Below are positions 8,070-14,836 of a stretch of DNA of 21,839 bases, piece by piece (the stretch's first letter is position 1; every line of letters starts with the position of its first letter). Source of the stretch: Bacillota bacterium (GTDB lineage: Bacteria; Bacillota; Clostridia; Clostridiales; Clostridiaceae); NCBI GenBank assembly GCA_021779235.1, contig JAJYBA010000010.1, forward strand, positions 1-21,839, written 5' to 3'. The notes under the pieces are model-generated. The model saw only the letters and a program-made list of their open reading frames with translations, was not told where the DNA came from and made no database searches. The translations under genes and the position numbers were made by a program.

Positions 8070-8142
8070 AGTAGTTTTATGCAGGCGGGCTGCAACTCCT
8101 TAGATAGTATATCGTTCATCCGCTACCGATTAGGCATAAAAC
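8070..8142 (-). promoter_or_regulatory. Structured leader of the HD gene with distant ribosome-binding site
   Basis: On the minus strand AAGGAG lies at 8102-8097, too far from the ATG at 8069 for normal initiation. Between them TGCAG-CCCGC-CTGCA can form a five-pair hairpin that would bring the two to a distance of about 11 bases, as described for the split sites of T4 genes 25 and 38. A competing fold is also possible: GTTTTATGC (8142-8134) is a perfect nine-base complement of GCATAAAAC (8082-8074), reinforced by GCGG/CCGC inside, and it would break the small hairpin. The element overlaps the exonuclease stop codon. The pairings are seen in the sequence; regulation is inference. Confidence 0.45.
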
Positions 8143-9169
8143 ATTTTGACAGCCCAGTGATGCTTTCTAAGATAAAGTCAAATTTAGGTGTAGTCTTAAA
8201 GATTTCTTTGTATCTAGTAGCCACCTCAGCATAGTTTGGTTTTGGTAAAGTGTCACTACTTAAAAATTTCAATGCTGCATTCTGCACATATGCAGAGGCA
8301 TAAGCACTACTTAAATCAATAAGTTTATAATTACGAAGTATTATTTTTTCATTACTACTTATAAGATTTAGAAGCTTATTTTCAGAAGGTATTTTAGCTA
8401 CTGTAGTAATAAAATCAACTGGATTTTTGTCATACAGGTCTAAATAAGAAACGTCACTTGCAAAATAAGCATCTTTTAGTTTGTATAAAGTCTTATATCC
8501 AACCCTAGGTATCCCAGGAATGTTATCTCCCTTATCTCCAACTAAAGCCTTAAAAAATAAATATTCGCTTGGGTGAATGCGAATTCCTTTATTTTCCTCA
8601 AAATAATCTGTAAATGTAGTATTATTGACAATTTGTTTTTTAGTTGGAATATAGCAAGATATGTATGGATTAGATACAAGCTGTAAAAAATCAGAATCAT
8701 TGCTAAATATTACAGCCTGCTTTCCTAATGAGGTTAAATGTTCTGCCATTATACCAAGAATATCATCAGCTTCTATACCAGTTTCCATGAATACTGGTAA
8801 ATTAAAAGCTCTACATAATTCTACAGTCATGTCTCTCAGTTTACCATACATACTAAAAAGATAATCTTTTGTATCAAGAGTTGTATTAGACACTGGAGCT
8901 AGGTCTCTATTTCGTTTATACTCAGGAAATAGTTTAGTTTTTCTATATGATCCACCAATGTCAAAAACAATATAGCAGGAAGAGGCATTAAACTGTTTTA
9001 CTGCAAGCTTTAGCTGGTGAATAAAAATATTTGCAACAGATGTGATCAGCTCAGGCTCAGATAAAAGATTTGAGCCAGACTGTCTGCTGTATAAAAGTCT
9101 AATCAGGAGGTTAGATCCATCTATTAATAATGCTGGATTTGCATCCAAAAATTTAAGATCCTTTACCAC
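8123..9169 (-). CDS. 5'-3' exonuclease, FEN/T4 RNase H family
   Basis: The protein has 348 residues and is a structure-specific nuclease that removes RNA primers and flaps during lagging-strand synthesis in relatives such as T4 RNase H and the Pol I N-terminal domain. The acidic metal-binding residues of the PIN-like fold are present in order: D17 (LLIDGSN), D70 (IVFDIGG, followed by the YKRNR element), E133/D135/D136 (GIEADD), D158/D160 (SNDSDF) and D212/D215 (GDKGDNIPG). The last motif runs into a helix-hairpin-helix DNA-binding segment (IPRVGYKTLYKL). The start is GTG at 9169-9167, supported by a strong AGGAGAG site five to six bases away. It precedes the HD and primase genes in a replication cluster. 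A possible degenerate paralogue lies immediately upstream. Confidence 0.93.
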   Translation of the reverse strand: MVKDLKFLDANPALLIDGSNLLIRLLYSRQSGSNLLSEPELITSVANIFIHQLKLAVKQFNASSCYIVFDIGGSYRKTKLFPEYKRNRDLAPVSNTTLDTKDYLFSMYGKLRDMTVELCRAFNLPVFMETGIEADDILGIMAEHLTSLGKQAVIFSNDSDFLQLVSNPYISCYIPTKKQIVNNTTFTDYFEENKGIRIHPSEYLFFKALVGDKGDNIPGIPRVGYKTLYKLKDAYFASDVSYLDLYDKNPVDFITTVAKIPSENKLLNLISSNEKIILRNYKLIDLSSAYASAYVQNAALKFLSSDTLPKPNYAEVATRYKEIFKTTPKFDFILESITGLSKCFMPNR

Positions 9170-9186
9170 AAACTCTCCTAAAGAGC

Positions 9187-9198
9187 ACTAATATTAGT
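9187..9198. repeat. Perfect 12-base palindrome upstream of the exonuclease gene
   Basis: ACTAATATTAGT is perfectly palindromic and sits 18 bases upstream of the exonuclease start codon, just before its ribosome-binding site. On the minus strand a possible promoter, TTGTTC with TAATAT 16 bases on, would place its -10 element inside this palindrome. It could be a repressor operator. In AT-rich DNA a 12-base palindrome can also arise by chance. Confidence 0.35.
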
Positions 9199-9261
9199 TT
9201 ATCGTACTTAAGGAACAAATACCGCAAGAAAAATAAATTGAAAATAATGTTTCCCATCTAC

Positions 9262-9331
9262 CGAAGTTATACGATATACGGAGTATAGAACAGGTGGACC
9301 CATATTAAAAGATAACTATATAATAACTTCG
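9262..9331. repeat. Nine-base inverted repeat in the 193-base gap
   Basis: CGAAGTTAT at 9262-9270 and ATAACTTCG at 9323-9331 are perfect inverted copies. The second copy forms the loop side of the hairpin at 9314-9344, so the two structures compete. Between them is a TATACG-rich stretch (TTATACGATATACGGAGTAT). The whole gap from 9170 to 9362 has no convincing reading frame and is unusually structured for this genome. A short noncoding RNA or control region is possible. Confidence 0.35.
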
Positions 9332-9344
9332 TTATTATATAGTT
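9314..9344 (-). terminator. Probable terminator after the 380-residue gene
   Basis: AACTATATAATAA and TTATTATATAGTT form a perfect 13-pair stem around CTTCG. On the minus strand the hairpin starts about 18 bases after the stop at 9363 and is followed by ATCTTTTAAT, a short T-rich run. The stem is almost all A-T, so termination may be partial. It would separate the 380-residue gene from the exonuclease-HD-primase group. Confidence 0.55.
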
Positions 9345-9362
9345 TTACGCATCAACACTTAG

Positions 9363-10505
9363 CTACCAAGCCAACGTTCTAATAATATCATTCACAAACA
9401 GCTGTGAATCTAATACTTGGCTGGTATTATCATTAGATTTTTCTGTTGGTACAGTTATTTTTTGCCTAACAACATTATTAGTATTTCTTAATTCTGTATA
9501 AAGAATAGATTTTTCTACTATTTTGTAATATACTATATTAGCAATAGTATATTTTGTATTAATATACTGTATTTTATTACTGCTATTGTAGTAAGTTGAA
9601 AATTTTGATAGTAATAAAATATCAAATTTCTGTATTTTTAATAATCTAGAAAGATTTAAAACAAAATGAGTAGTAGAAGAGAATAAAAAGATATCAATCA
9701 AATCTGATTTAGTTAAAAAGTAATAAGAAATCTCTTTATGTGCTTCTGATAATAATTTTAAAGCATTGCCAGAAGCTCCAATATCTTTTGATGTCTCTGG
9801 AAATACATAAGATCTCTGAGCTTTTTTAGCGTATTTAAAATTTATATATAGCAATAATAAGTATAAATACTGTAAATTTACATATTTAAGTTTACTCAGC
9901 CGTAATTTGTTTATAAGTTTATTCGTCTGTATAAGCTGAGATAAAAACTCTAATCCAAATTTATCTGTATAAAGTTTAATAATATTATTTTTACCTATTA
10001 TACTATAGATTATCTGTGATTTTTTACTACAGATAGCCCAAAAATTAATATTATCTGATAATATAATGTATTTATCTACAGAATCTATTTCAATTGAATA
10101 TAGGGTAGAAATTATATCTGTTTTATATGTATAATATTTACTAGCTATACCAGATAGAAATAGTTTAAATAATTCTCTTTCTGTACTGTTAAACGTATTT
10201 GTTTCTTTACAGAGAATATAAATATGTTTTAACTTACTAAGTTTATTTAATTTAGTTATTGGCTCAAAAATACTGTTAATTACATTTAAAGCATTAATAT
10301 TATTTTTTCCAGATATTAAATCTAACCATTTCTGTTTAAATTTACTACCATATTTAAGTTTATTTTCTATAAAATTAGCATAATAGGATAAATCAATAAC
10401 TAAAATACTATTAGATACATCTATTTCAGATAGTAATCTTTTATTTAAGTATTTATATTTTAATCCTATTAAAGATTTATTTTTTATAGATGTTATCTGT
10501 ATCAT
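9363..10505 (-). CDS. Unknown protein, possibly a degenerate FEN-type nuclease relative
   Basis: The protein has 380 residues and is dominated by Ile, Leu, Lys, Asn, Ser and Tyr, with codons more AT-rich than its neighbours. I recognise no intact family. Some segments line up in order with the exonuclease next door: ILVIDLSYY (35-42, D38) with LLIDGSNLL; KHIYILCKETNTFNSTER with CYIVFDIGGSYRKTKLF; YIILSDNINFWAI (146-158) with AVIFSNDSDFLQL; and LEFLSQLIQTNKLINKL with YLFFKALVGDKGDNIPG. Most acidic residues needed for catalysis are replaced, so it would be inactive as a nuclease and might bind DNA or a partner. The paralogy is inferred by eye and could be coincidence. The ATG at 10505 lacks a clear ribosome-binding site. 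It is the first leftward gene and diverges from SSB. Confidence 0.75.
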   Translation of the reverse strand: MIQITSIKNKSLIGLKYKYLNKRLLSEIDVSNSILVIDLSYYANFIENKLKYGSKFKQKWLDLISGKNNINALNVINSIFEPITKLNKLSKLKHIYILCKETNTFNSTERELFKLFLSGIASKYYTYKTDIISTLYSIEIDSVDKYIILSDNINFWAICSKKSQIIYSIIGKNNIIKLYTDKFGLEFLSQLIQTNKLINKLRLSKLKYVNLQYLYLLLLYINFKYAKKAQRSYVFPETSKDIGASGNALKLLSEAHKEISYYFLTKSDLIDIFLFSSTTHFVLNLSRLLKIQKFDILLLSKFSTYYNSSNKIQYINTKYTIANIVYYKIVEKSILYTELRNTNNVVRQKITVPTEKSNDNTSQVLDSQLFVNDIIRTLAW

Positions 10506-10642
10506 TATAATTTAGTTGTTTCCGTTCCAGCTTATTTCATAATCGAAGAATTTTGGTGGATGTCTACACATTTTTTAGACAAAAAATTTATTTCTTTCTG
10601 ATCATGAACACACGATATATCCTTTGGGTGAATTAATAATAT
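10506..10642. promoter_or_regulatory. Divergent control region between the leftward and rightward genes
   Basis: Transcription of both gene blocks must start in or near this stretch. The plus strand has AT-rich sequence with TAGACA at about 10573 and GATATA at about 10615, and the minus strand has TAAATTATAATG running into the leftward start codon. None is a convincing promoter for a known sigma factor, and no repeat array or obvious origin is visible. I can only say that it is a plausible promoter-bearing spacer. Confidence 0.35.
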
Positions 10643-10689
10643 ACCTGACAACTCAGGTCTTTGCTGAGAAACCTCAGCCCTATAAAGGA
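10643..10689 (+). promoter_or_regulatory. Tandem hairpins in the SSB leader, possible autoregulatory RNA
   Basis: Two perfect six-pair hairpins stand next to each other: ACCTGA-CAAC-TCAGGT (10643-10658) and GCTGAG-AAAC-CTCAGC (10663-10678), joined by CTTT. They are followed six bases later by the ribosome-binding site AAAGGA (10684-10689). The arms share TCAG/CTGA cores, so CTCAG at 10652-10656 can instead pair with CTGAG at 10664-10668. In T4 the gene 32 leader folds into a structure to which gp32 binds to repress its own translation; the position here is comparable. Base pairing is visible; the regulatory role is inference. Confidence 0.55.
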
Positions 10690-10698
10690 AAATGCCAA

Positions 10699-11553
10699 AT
10701 GGCCAAAACTAATTTTAATCTTTTCCGTGAACTGCTTGAAAAAGCTAACCAAAAATCCTCAAAAGTTGGACCTTACTGGTTTAAGCCAACTGCTGGAACT
10801 ACCCATACATTACGGTTCCTTCCTCTGAAGTCTCGAAATTACGAACTTCCACTAGAGATTTATAACCATCATGCTATAAATATGCCAGATGGTCGCTTTT
10901 TAAGTTTTGCCTGTCCACAGAAGGCTGGTGAAGGTGAGTGTCCATTCTGTAAGTTAGCATCTGCTTCATATAAGAAGTTTACAAATACTGACAATGAGAA
11001 GTATAAGGATGCCTTTAAGCAGCTTGTAGTTAAGCAAAACTATCTATTGGTAGGTTATGAACCAAGTAAGATAGATCCTAATGCTATTAAAGAGGAAGAT
11101 GTAAAGATTGTTCGTGCATCATCTAAGGCAGCTATGGAAATGATCGTTTCTATTATGTCTAAGGAAAAGGACTTTGTAGACTTTGACAGTGGGCGTAATG
11201 TTGAACTACTAAAGCCATCTGGAAAGGGACAGGTTATTGCTACAACTTGGGCTTTCCAAGATCCAGAGCCTGCTTTCCAGGGTAAGAATGGTAAGCAAAC
11301 TTGGGAAAAGCTACTAGAGGTGTCTCCTGATTTAACCAGTCTCATTACTCCACCTTCAAAAGAAAAGATGGCAGAATACTTAGAAAGTTATATGTCCCAG
11401 CCAGTAGAATCTGACGTTGTATCGCCTACAAAGGCTGCTTCTGAACTACCACGAAAGTCTACTGAAGTATCTAGTTCAGATGATACCATATCTGATGATA
11501 GTATAGACGATGGTGTATTAGCTGCATTACGTAAGTCATTAGAAAATGATTAA
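10699..11553 (+). CDS. 32: Single-stranded DNA-binding protein, T4 gp32-like
   Basis: The protein has 284 residues and should coat single-stranded DNA during replication and recombination. A basic N-terminal helix region (FNLFRELLEKANQKSSK) precedes the core, which has WFKPTAGTTHTLRFLPLK and a gp32-type zinc site: H57 or H58, C72, C81 and C84 (GECPFCKL), matching the spacing of T4 H64/C77/C87/C90. The C-terminal 40 residues are rich in Ser and Asp (SSSDDTISDDSIDDG), the acidic tail that recruits partners in gp32. The ATG at 10699 with AAAGGA nine bases upstream gives MAKTNFNLF; the frame can be extended to a TTG at 10624, but that would run through the leader hairpins. A six-codon frame starting at 10692 overlaps the start and may affect initiation. 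Confidence 0.93.
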   Translation: MAKTNFNLFRELLEKANQKSSKVGPYWFKPTAGTTHTLRFLPLKSRNYELPLEIYNHHAINMPDGRFLSFACPQKAGEGECPFCKLASASYKKFTNTDNEKYKDAFKQLVVKQNYLLVGYEPSKIDPNAIKEEDVKIVRASSKAAMEMIVSIMSKEKDFVDFDSGRNVELLKPSGKGQVIATTWAFQDPEPAFQGKNGKQTWEKLLEVSPDLTSLITPPSKEKMAEYLESYMSQPVESDVVSPTKAASELPRKSTEVSSSDDTISDDSIDDGVLAALRKSLEND

Positions 11554-11562
11554 TTATGTTAG

Positions 11563-11586
11563 CTAATCTAACTTAAGACAGATTAG
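11563..11586 (+). repeat. Seven-pair hairpin after the SSB gene
   Basis: CTAATCT and AGATTAG pair perfectly around a ten-base loop, starting ten bases after the SSB stop. No T-run follows. It may protect the 3' end of the SSB message or act together with the stronger hairpin just downstream. Confidence 0.4.
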
Positions 11587-11593
11587 AGTGTAG

Positions 11594-11632
11594 TGGGTTA
11601 GATATTAAGAAGAAATTCTAGTATCTAACCCA
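11594..11632 (+). terminator. Long hairpin with GAAA tetraloop after SSB
   Basis: TGGGTTAGATA (11594-11604) pairs perfectly with TATCTAACCCA (11622-11632). Inside, AGAA and TTCT continue the stem across a 3/2 internal loop to a GAAA tetraloop. The following TTGCTTATTTAG is only mildly T-rich. It most likely ends or stabilises the SSB transcript and separates it from the endonuclease gene that begins 20 bases later. Confidence 0.5.
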
Positions 11633-11652
11633 TTGCTTATTTAGAGGGATTT

Positions 11653-12810
11653 ATGGCATTTAAAAATAAAGCTGATGCTATAGCATTTAAAAATAAAGCT
11701 GATGCTATAGCATATGCCAAGAAATATAGGGAAACTCATAGAGAAGCCCTCAGAGAACAGAATAAACTTTATTATTTAGAAAATAAAGAACATTGTTTAG
11801 AAAAAGGTAGATTCTATGACAGAGTTAATAAGGATGTCAGGGCTGCTCAGCATAAAGCTAACTATGATAAAAATAAAACTACATTAACCACTTACAATAA
11901 ATGGAATACTGAGAAAGTATTATTGCTGTTACAAAAATCACATCCAGATAGTATTCTATTAAGTGATTTTAAAAAAGTTTCTGAAAGGTTAGATCTTCAG
12001 TGTGAGCATGGTCATGTATTTAAAATGCGCCTCTATGATGTTATAGAAGGCCATTGGTGCCAACGATGTGCAGGAGTAAGCAAACCGACAATAGAGGGAA
12101 TTACTGATTTTATTTTTACTAAATACAACGGTACATTATTATCTAATGAGTATGTTAATTCTAAAACTATTCTAACCGTGAGCTGTAAATTTGGGCATCA
12201 GTTTACTACAAGATGGCAGTATTTACAATCTGGCTATTGGTGCCCTGATTGTGCTGGCACTAAAAAATTAACATTAGATAAAATACAATCTAAATTAATG
12301 ACTTTACATCCTGGTACAGAGATAGTTAGTACTGAGTATAAAAGTAATAAAGACAAAATATCCTTAATTTGTAATAAGGGCCATCACTTTAAAATAACTT
12401 GGAATGACATTACTCACGGATATTGGTGTTCAGAATGTTCTGGTGCTAAATCTGAGCGTTATTGCAGAGATATATTTGAAAAAATATTAAATACTCAGTT
12501 TAATAAAACCCGCATTTATTACGATAATAATAACAGGAAAAAATATTATGAAATAGATGGTTTTTGCAAAGATCTTAAATTAGGTTTTGAATATCAGGGC
12601 AGACAGCATTACGAGTATGTAGCAAAATTTCATAAAGATAATAAATTAGCACATCTTAAACAACAACAATTTGATAAAGAAAAATTACAATATTTAGCAA
12701 AGTTAGGATATTACATTATTGAAATACCCTACACTATTAAACAAACAAAACTTATACCATTTATAGAAGAGGAAATAAAAACATGGTTACATACCACAAG
12801 AAAAGCTTAA
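11653..12810 (+). CDS. Homing-type endonuclease, triple zinc ribbon plus EDxHD nuclease
   Basis: The protein has 385 residues. After a helical, charged N-terminus come three zinc-ribbon-like repeats of the form C-x2-GH ... WC-x2-C: residues 117-139 (CEHGH ... HWCQRC), 178-200 (CKFGH ... YWCPDC) and 240-262 (CNKGH ... YWCSEC). The C-terminal domain carries E268, D302 (YEIDGF), E313 and H319 (FEYQGRQHY) and D341 (QFDKEK), ending in a strand IIEIPY. This fits the Vsr-like EDxHD homing endonuclease family, whose member I-Bth0305I lies in a recA intron of a Bacillus phage. Here the gene is free-standing between SSB and RecA, with a GAGGGA site before the ATG. The first 20 residues contain an exact duplication. 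Codons are more AT-rich than in SSB and RecA, as expected for a mobile gene. Confidence 0.85.
   Translation: MAFKNKADAIAFKNKADAIAYAKKYRETHREALREQNKLYYLENKEHCLEKGRFYDRVNKDVRAAQHKANYDKNKTTLTTYNKWNTEKVLLLLQKSHPDSILLSDFKKVSERLDLQCEHGHVFKMRLYDVIEGHWCQRCAGVSKPTIEGITDFIFTKYNGTLLSNEYVNSKTILTVSCKFGHQFTTRWQYLQSGYWCPDCAGTKKLTLDKIQSKLMTLHPGTEIVSTEYKSNKDKISLICNKGHHFKITWNDITHGYWCSECSGAKSERYCRDIFEKILNTQFNKTRIYYDNNNRKKYYEIDGFCKDLKLGFEYQGRQHYEYVAKFHKDNKLAHLKQQQFDKEKLQYLAKLGYYIIEIPYTIKQTKLIPFIEEEIKTWLHTTRKA
11656..11709 (+). repeat. Two perfect 27-base tandem repeats at the start of the endonuclease
   Basis: The unit beginning GCATTTAAAAATAAAGCTGA and ending TGCTATA occurs twice head to tail without a mismatch, followed by GCAT of a third. 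It duplicates nine residues (AFKNKADAI). The lack of any difference suggests a recent slippage event. The frame is kept, so the protein is simply nine residues longer. Confidence 0.9.
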
Positions 12811-12845
12811 CTGGGTTAACAAAGAGTGAGGAGAATTTGACTGGA

Positions 12846-13937
12846 ATGTCTGAGTTAGGTGATTTAGACAAATTCAGGGCAGATTTAAGAAAAGAATTCG
12901 GTGCTGGCTCTGCACTAACAGATGACGAAAACATTACAGGCTATATTAAATCTGGATTGGACAGTCTTGATTATTTATTAGGTGGTGGTATTCCTGTCGG
13001 CAAGATAAGCGAAATTATTGGCCGGGAAGGCTGCGGAAAGTCTTCGTTTGGCTTAAGTCTTCTTGCTAATATTCAAAAACAGGGTGGCTTAGGTGTTATT
13101 ATTGACACAGAAAATGGCGGTCTGGGAGATGCTAAACGACTTCAGCATTTTGGTATTGATACCAATAAATGTATTGTCTCCGTTGAAGATGTTGCAGAAA
13201 AGGTGTTTTCCCAGGTAGAGCGTGTTGCAAATTATGTGGCAAAAAGTAATATTAAAGTTCCATCAATAGTCATTGTTGATTCTGTTGCTGGTCTTATTGC
13301 AAAGTCTGAGCTAGAGGCTGATATGGAAACTAACTCTTTTGCAGCAACAGCCAGAGTGATTTCAAAGGGTATTAAACGTACTAAGGCAATTTGTCACGAA
13401 ACTAATTTAACTTGCTTATTTGTTAATCAGGTTCGTGTTAAGATTGGTGGTCAGATAAATAGTTGGACAGGACCGGAGCTAACATCTCCAGGAGGCGACC
13501 TATTAAAATTCATGGCTATAACAAGACTATTGTTTGAACGTGGTGCTACCTTAGGTGAGACAAAAGCATCTGAAGGCCACATTGTTAAAGCCAAGGTTAT
13601 CAAATGTAAAACTGCTGGTTCAATGAATAGAGTTCTACCAATTAGATTTTATTATGATGGCCGTAATTATAGTAATGCTGGAACTGTTTTTGATATATTA
13701 AATGCAGCAAAGATGTTTCCTGGTTCCGGTGCATGGAAGACAGTGACATTACCAGATGGTACCGAGAAGAAGTTCAATACTGATCAAGCATTTATTGACA
13801 TTTTTAATTCTAGTGAGGAAAACAGACAGTATTTTGTCAATATGATGAAATCCTGTTTTGCAAATCTTGCTTTAAATGACACAAGTGATACTACAGAAAT
13901 TACTGATGAATTTCCTCCACAAAGTCTAATGGATTAA
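12846..13937 (+). CDS. recA: RecA/UvsX-type recombinase
   Basis: The protein has 363 residues and is an ATP-dependent strand-exchange protein for recombination-dependent replication and repair. The motifs in order are Walker A GREGCGKSS (59-67), the catalytic Glu in IIDTENG (E89), Walker B IVIVDS (D145), and the DNA-binding loop region with FVNQVRVKIG (192-201) and a Gly-rich SPGGDLLKFMA segment. These read closer to bacterial RecA than to T4 UvsX, although the neighbours are T4-like. An acidic C-terminus ends the protein. I choose the ATG at 12846 (MSELGDL), with GAGGAGA about 12 bases upstream; the open frame reaches back to 12783, but that part overlaps the endonuclease and has no site. 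The gene appears uninterrupted although it is flanked by endonuclease genes on both sides. Confidence 0.92.
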   Translation: MSELGDLDKFRADLRKEFGAGSALTDDENITGYIKSGLDSLDYLLGGGIPVGKISEIIGREGCGKSSFGLSLLANIQKQGGLGVIIDTENGGLGDAKRLQHFGIDTNKCIVSVEDVAEKVFSQVERVANYVAKSNIKVPSIVIVDSVAGLIAKSELEADMETNSFAATARVISKGIKRTKAICHETNLTCLFVNQVRVKIGGQINSWTGPELTSPGGDLLKFMAITRLLFERGATLGETKASEGHIVKAKVIKCKTAGSMNRVLPIRFYYDGRNYSNAGTVFDILNAAKMFPGSGAWKTVTLPDGTEKKFNTDQAFIDIFNSSEENRQYFVNMMKSCFANLALNDTSDTTEITDEFPPQSLMD

Positions 13938-13947
13938 ATACTTAGAC

Positions 13948-14682
13948 ATGGCTAATTTTATTGACTTAACGGGGTTAGTCTTTTCTAGACTAACCGTGTT
14001 ATGTAAAGATAACAATGTAGCCTTTAATGGTGGAATTAAATGGCTGTGTAAGTGTATTTGCGGTAATCTTGTTTCTGTTAGATCTGATGGATTGCGTTCA
14101 GGACATAGCAAATCTTGTGGCTGTTTAAATAGGGAAATCTCATCTGCCAAAGTTAAACTCAATTTAACAGGAAAGATATTTGGAAGGTTAGTTGTTTTAA
14201 AGGAAGATAGTAAAACAAGTGCTGGAGAAATTAAATGGTTATGCCAGTGTTCTTGTGGTAATGTAAAGTCAATACTTGCTGGTTCTTTGCTAAAGGGGCT
14301 TACATTATCTTGTGGGTGTTATAAGAAAGAAATTAATAGGAAACAAGCTATAATTCTAAATAGAAAATTAAGAGTTAAAAATGGCTTAAATCCTGATGTA
14401 ACATTACAATCTGCTATTGAAAAACATCGGTCTAAATTTAAAAAGATACGAAAAACAATATTAAATCGTGATGAGCATAAGTGTATTTTATGCTCAGAGA
14501 CAGGCTGTTTACATGTACACCACATAGTGCCTTTATTTAAAAATGCAAGTACTAATTTAGATATTAATAATTTAATAACATTGTGTGAGACTTGTCATTT
14601 TTCATATGCACACATAAATGGAAATACCCAAACTGTTGATGCATTTTATCAACATTTGTTTAAAGAATATTTAAAATATTAA
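13948..14682 (+). CDS. HNH homing-type endonuclease with two zinc-ribbon repeats
   Basis: The protein has 244 residues. Two N-terminal repeats share the pattern G-x-x-F-x-R-L-x-V-L ... WLCxCxCGN ... SCGC (residues 9-59 and 75-124), a zinc-binding module often joined to phage HNH nucleases and thought to contact DNA. The HNH domain follows at about 174-222: paired C179/C182 (CILC) and C213/C216 (CETC), with H191/H192 (VHHIVPL), N207 or N208, and H217. It starts ten bases after the RecA stop, without a visible ribosome-binding site, so it may depend on read-through from RecA. No intron boundaries are evident. It is most likely a free-standing homing endonuclease whose target lies in or near RecA or the sigma gene of related phages. 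Confidence 0.88.
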   Translation: MANFIDLTGLVFSRLTVLCKDNNVAFNGGIKWLCKCICGNLVSVRSDGLRSGHSKSCGCLNREISSAKVKLNLTGKIFGRLVVLKEDSKTSAGEIKWLCQCSCGNVKSILAGSLLKGLTLSCGCYKKEINRKQAIILNRKLRVKNGLNPDVTLQSAIEKHRSKFKKIRKTILNRDEHKCILCSETGCLHVHHIVPLFKNASTNLDINNLITLCETCHFSYAHINGNTQTVDAFYQHLFKEYLKY

Positions 14683-14836
14683 ACAAATACACAATTACTA
14701 AGGCTTACCTAAAATATCTGGTGGGTCTTTTTAATTAGTATTGCTATAATTTTTATAATATTGTTAAAATAATTTTAGGTATTTTATAATAACCTTCGAT
14801 TTATTGTATATGATAATATACTTTAGGATACCATGA
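14683..14836 (+). promoter_or_regulatory. Noncoding spacer before the sigma gene with inverted repeats
   Basis: This 154-base spacer is very AT-rich. TACCTAAAAT (14706-14715) and ATTTTAGGTA (14772-14781) are perfect ten-base inverted copies 56 bases apart. A second small hairpin, GTATAT-GATA-ATATAC (14806-14821), sits directly before the ribosome-binding site AGGA of the sigma gene. GGGTCTTTTTAATT near 14723 might act as a weak terminator. A promoter for the sigma gene is expected here but no consensus is clear. Confidence 0.4.

Noticed and set aside
9262..9331. Resemblance to loxP half-sites (ATAACTTCG / CGAAGTTAT)
   Set aside because: Only nine bases of each 13-base arm match, the spacing is about 52 bases instead of eight, and no Cre-like recombinase is visible.
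10624..10698. Extension of the SSB frame back to a TTG codon
   Set aside because: TTG is a rare start, the added residues do not resemble gp32, and the stretch is occupied by the two leader hairpins; ATG 10699 has a good ribosome-binding site.
12783..12845. Longer RecA start overlapping the endonuclease
   Set aside because: No ribosome-binding site and no similarity to RecA before MSELGDL; GAGGAGA precedes the ATG at 12846.
11554..14836. Group I introns carrying the endonucleases
   Set aside because: SSB, RecA and the sigma gene all read as complete frames, the endonucleases lie between genes, and no intron core was seen in the short spacers.
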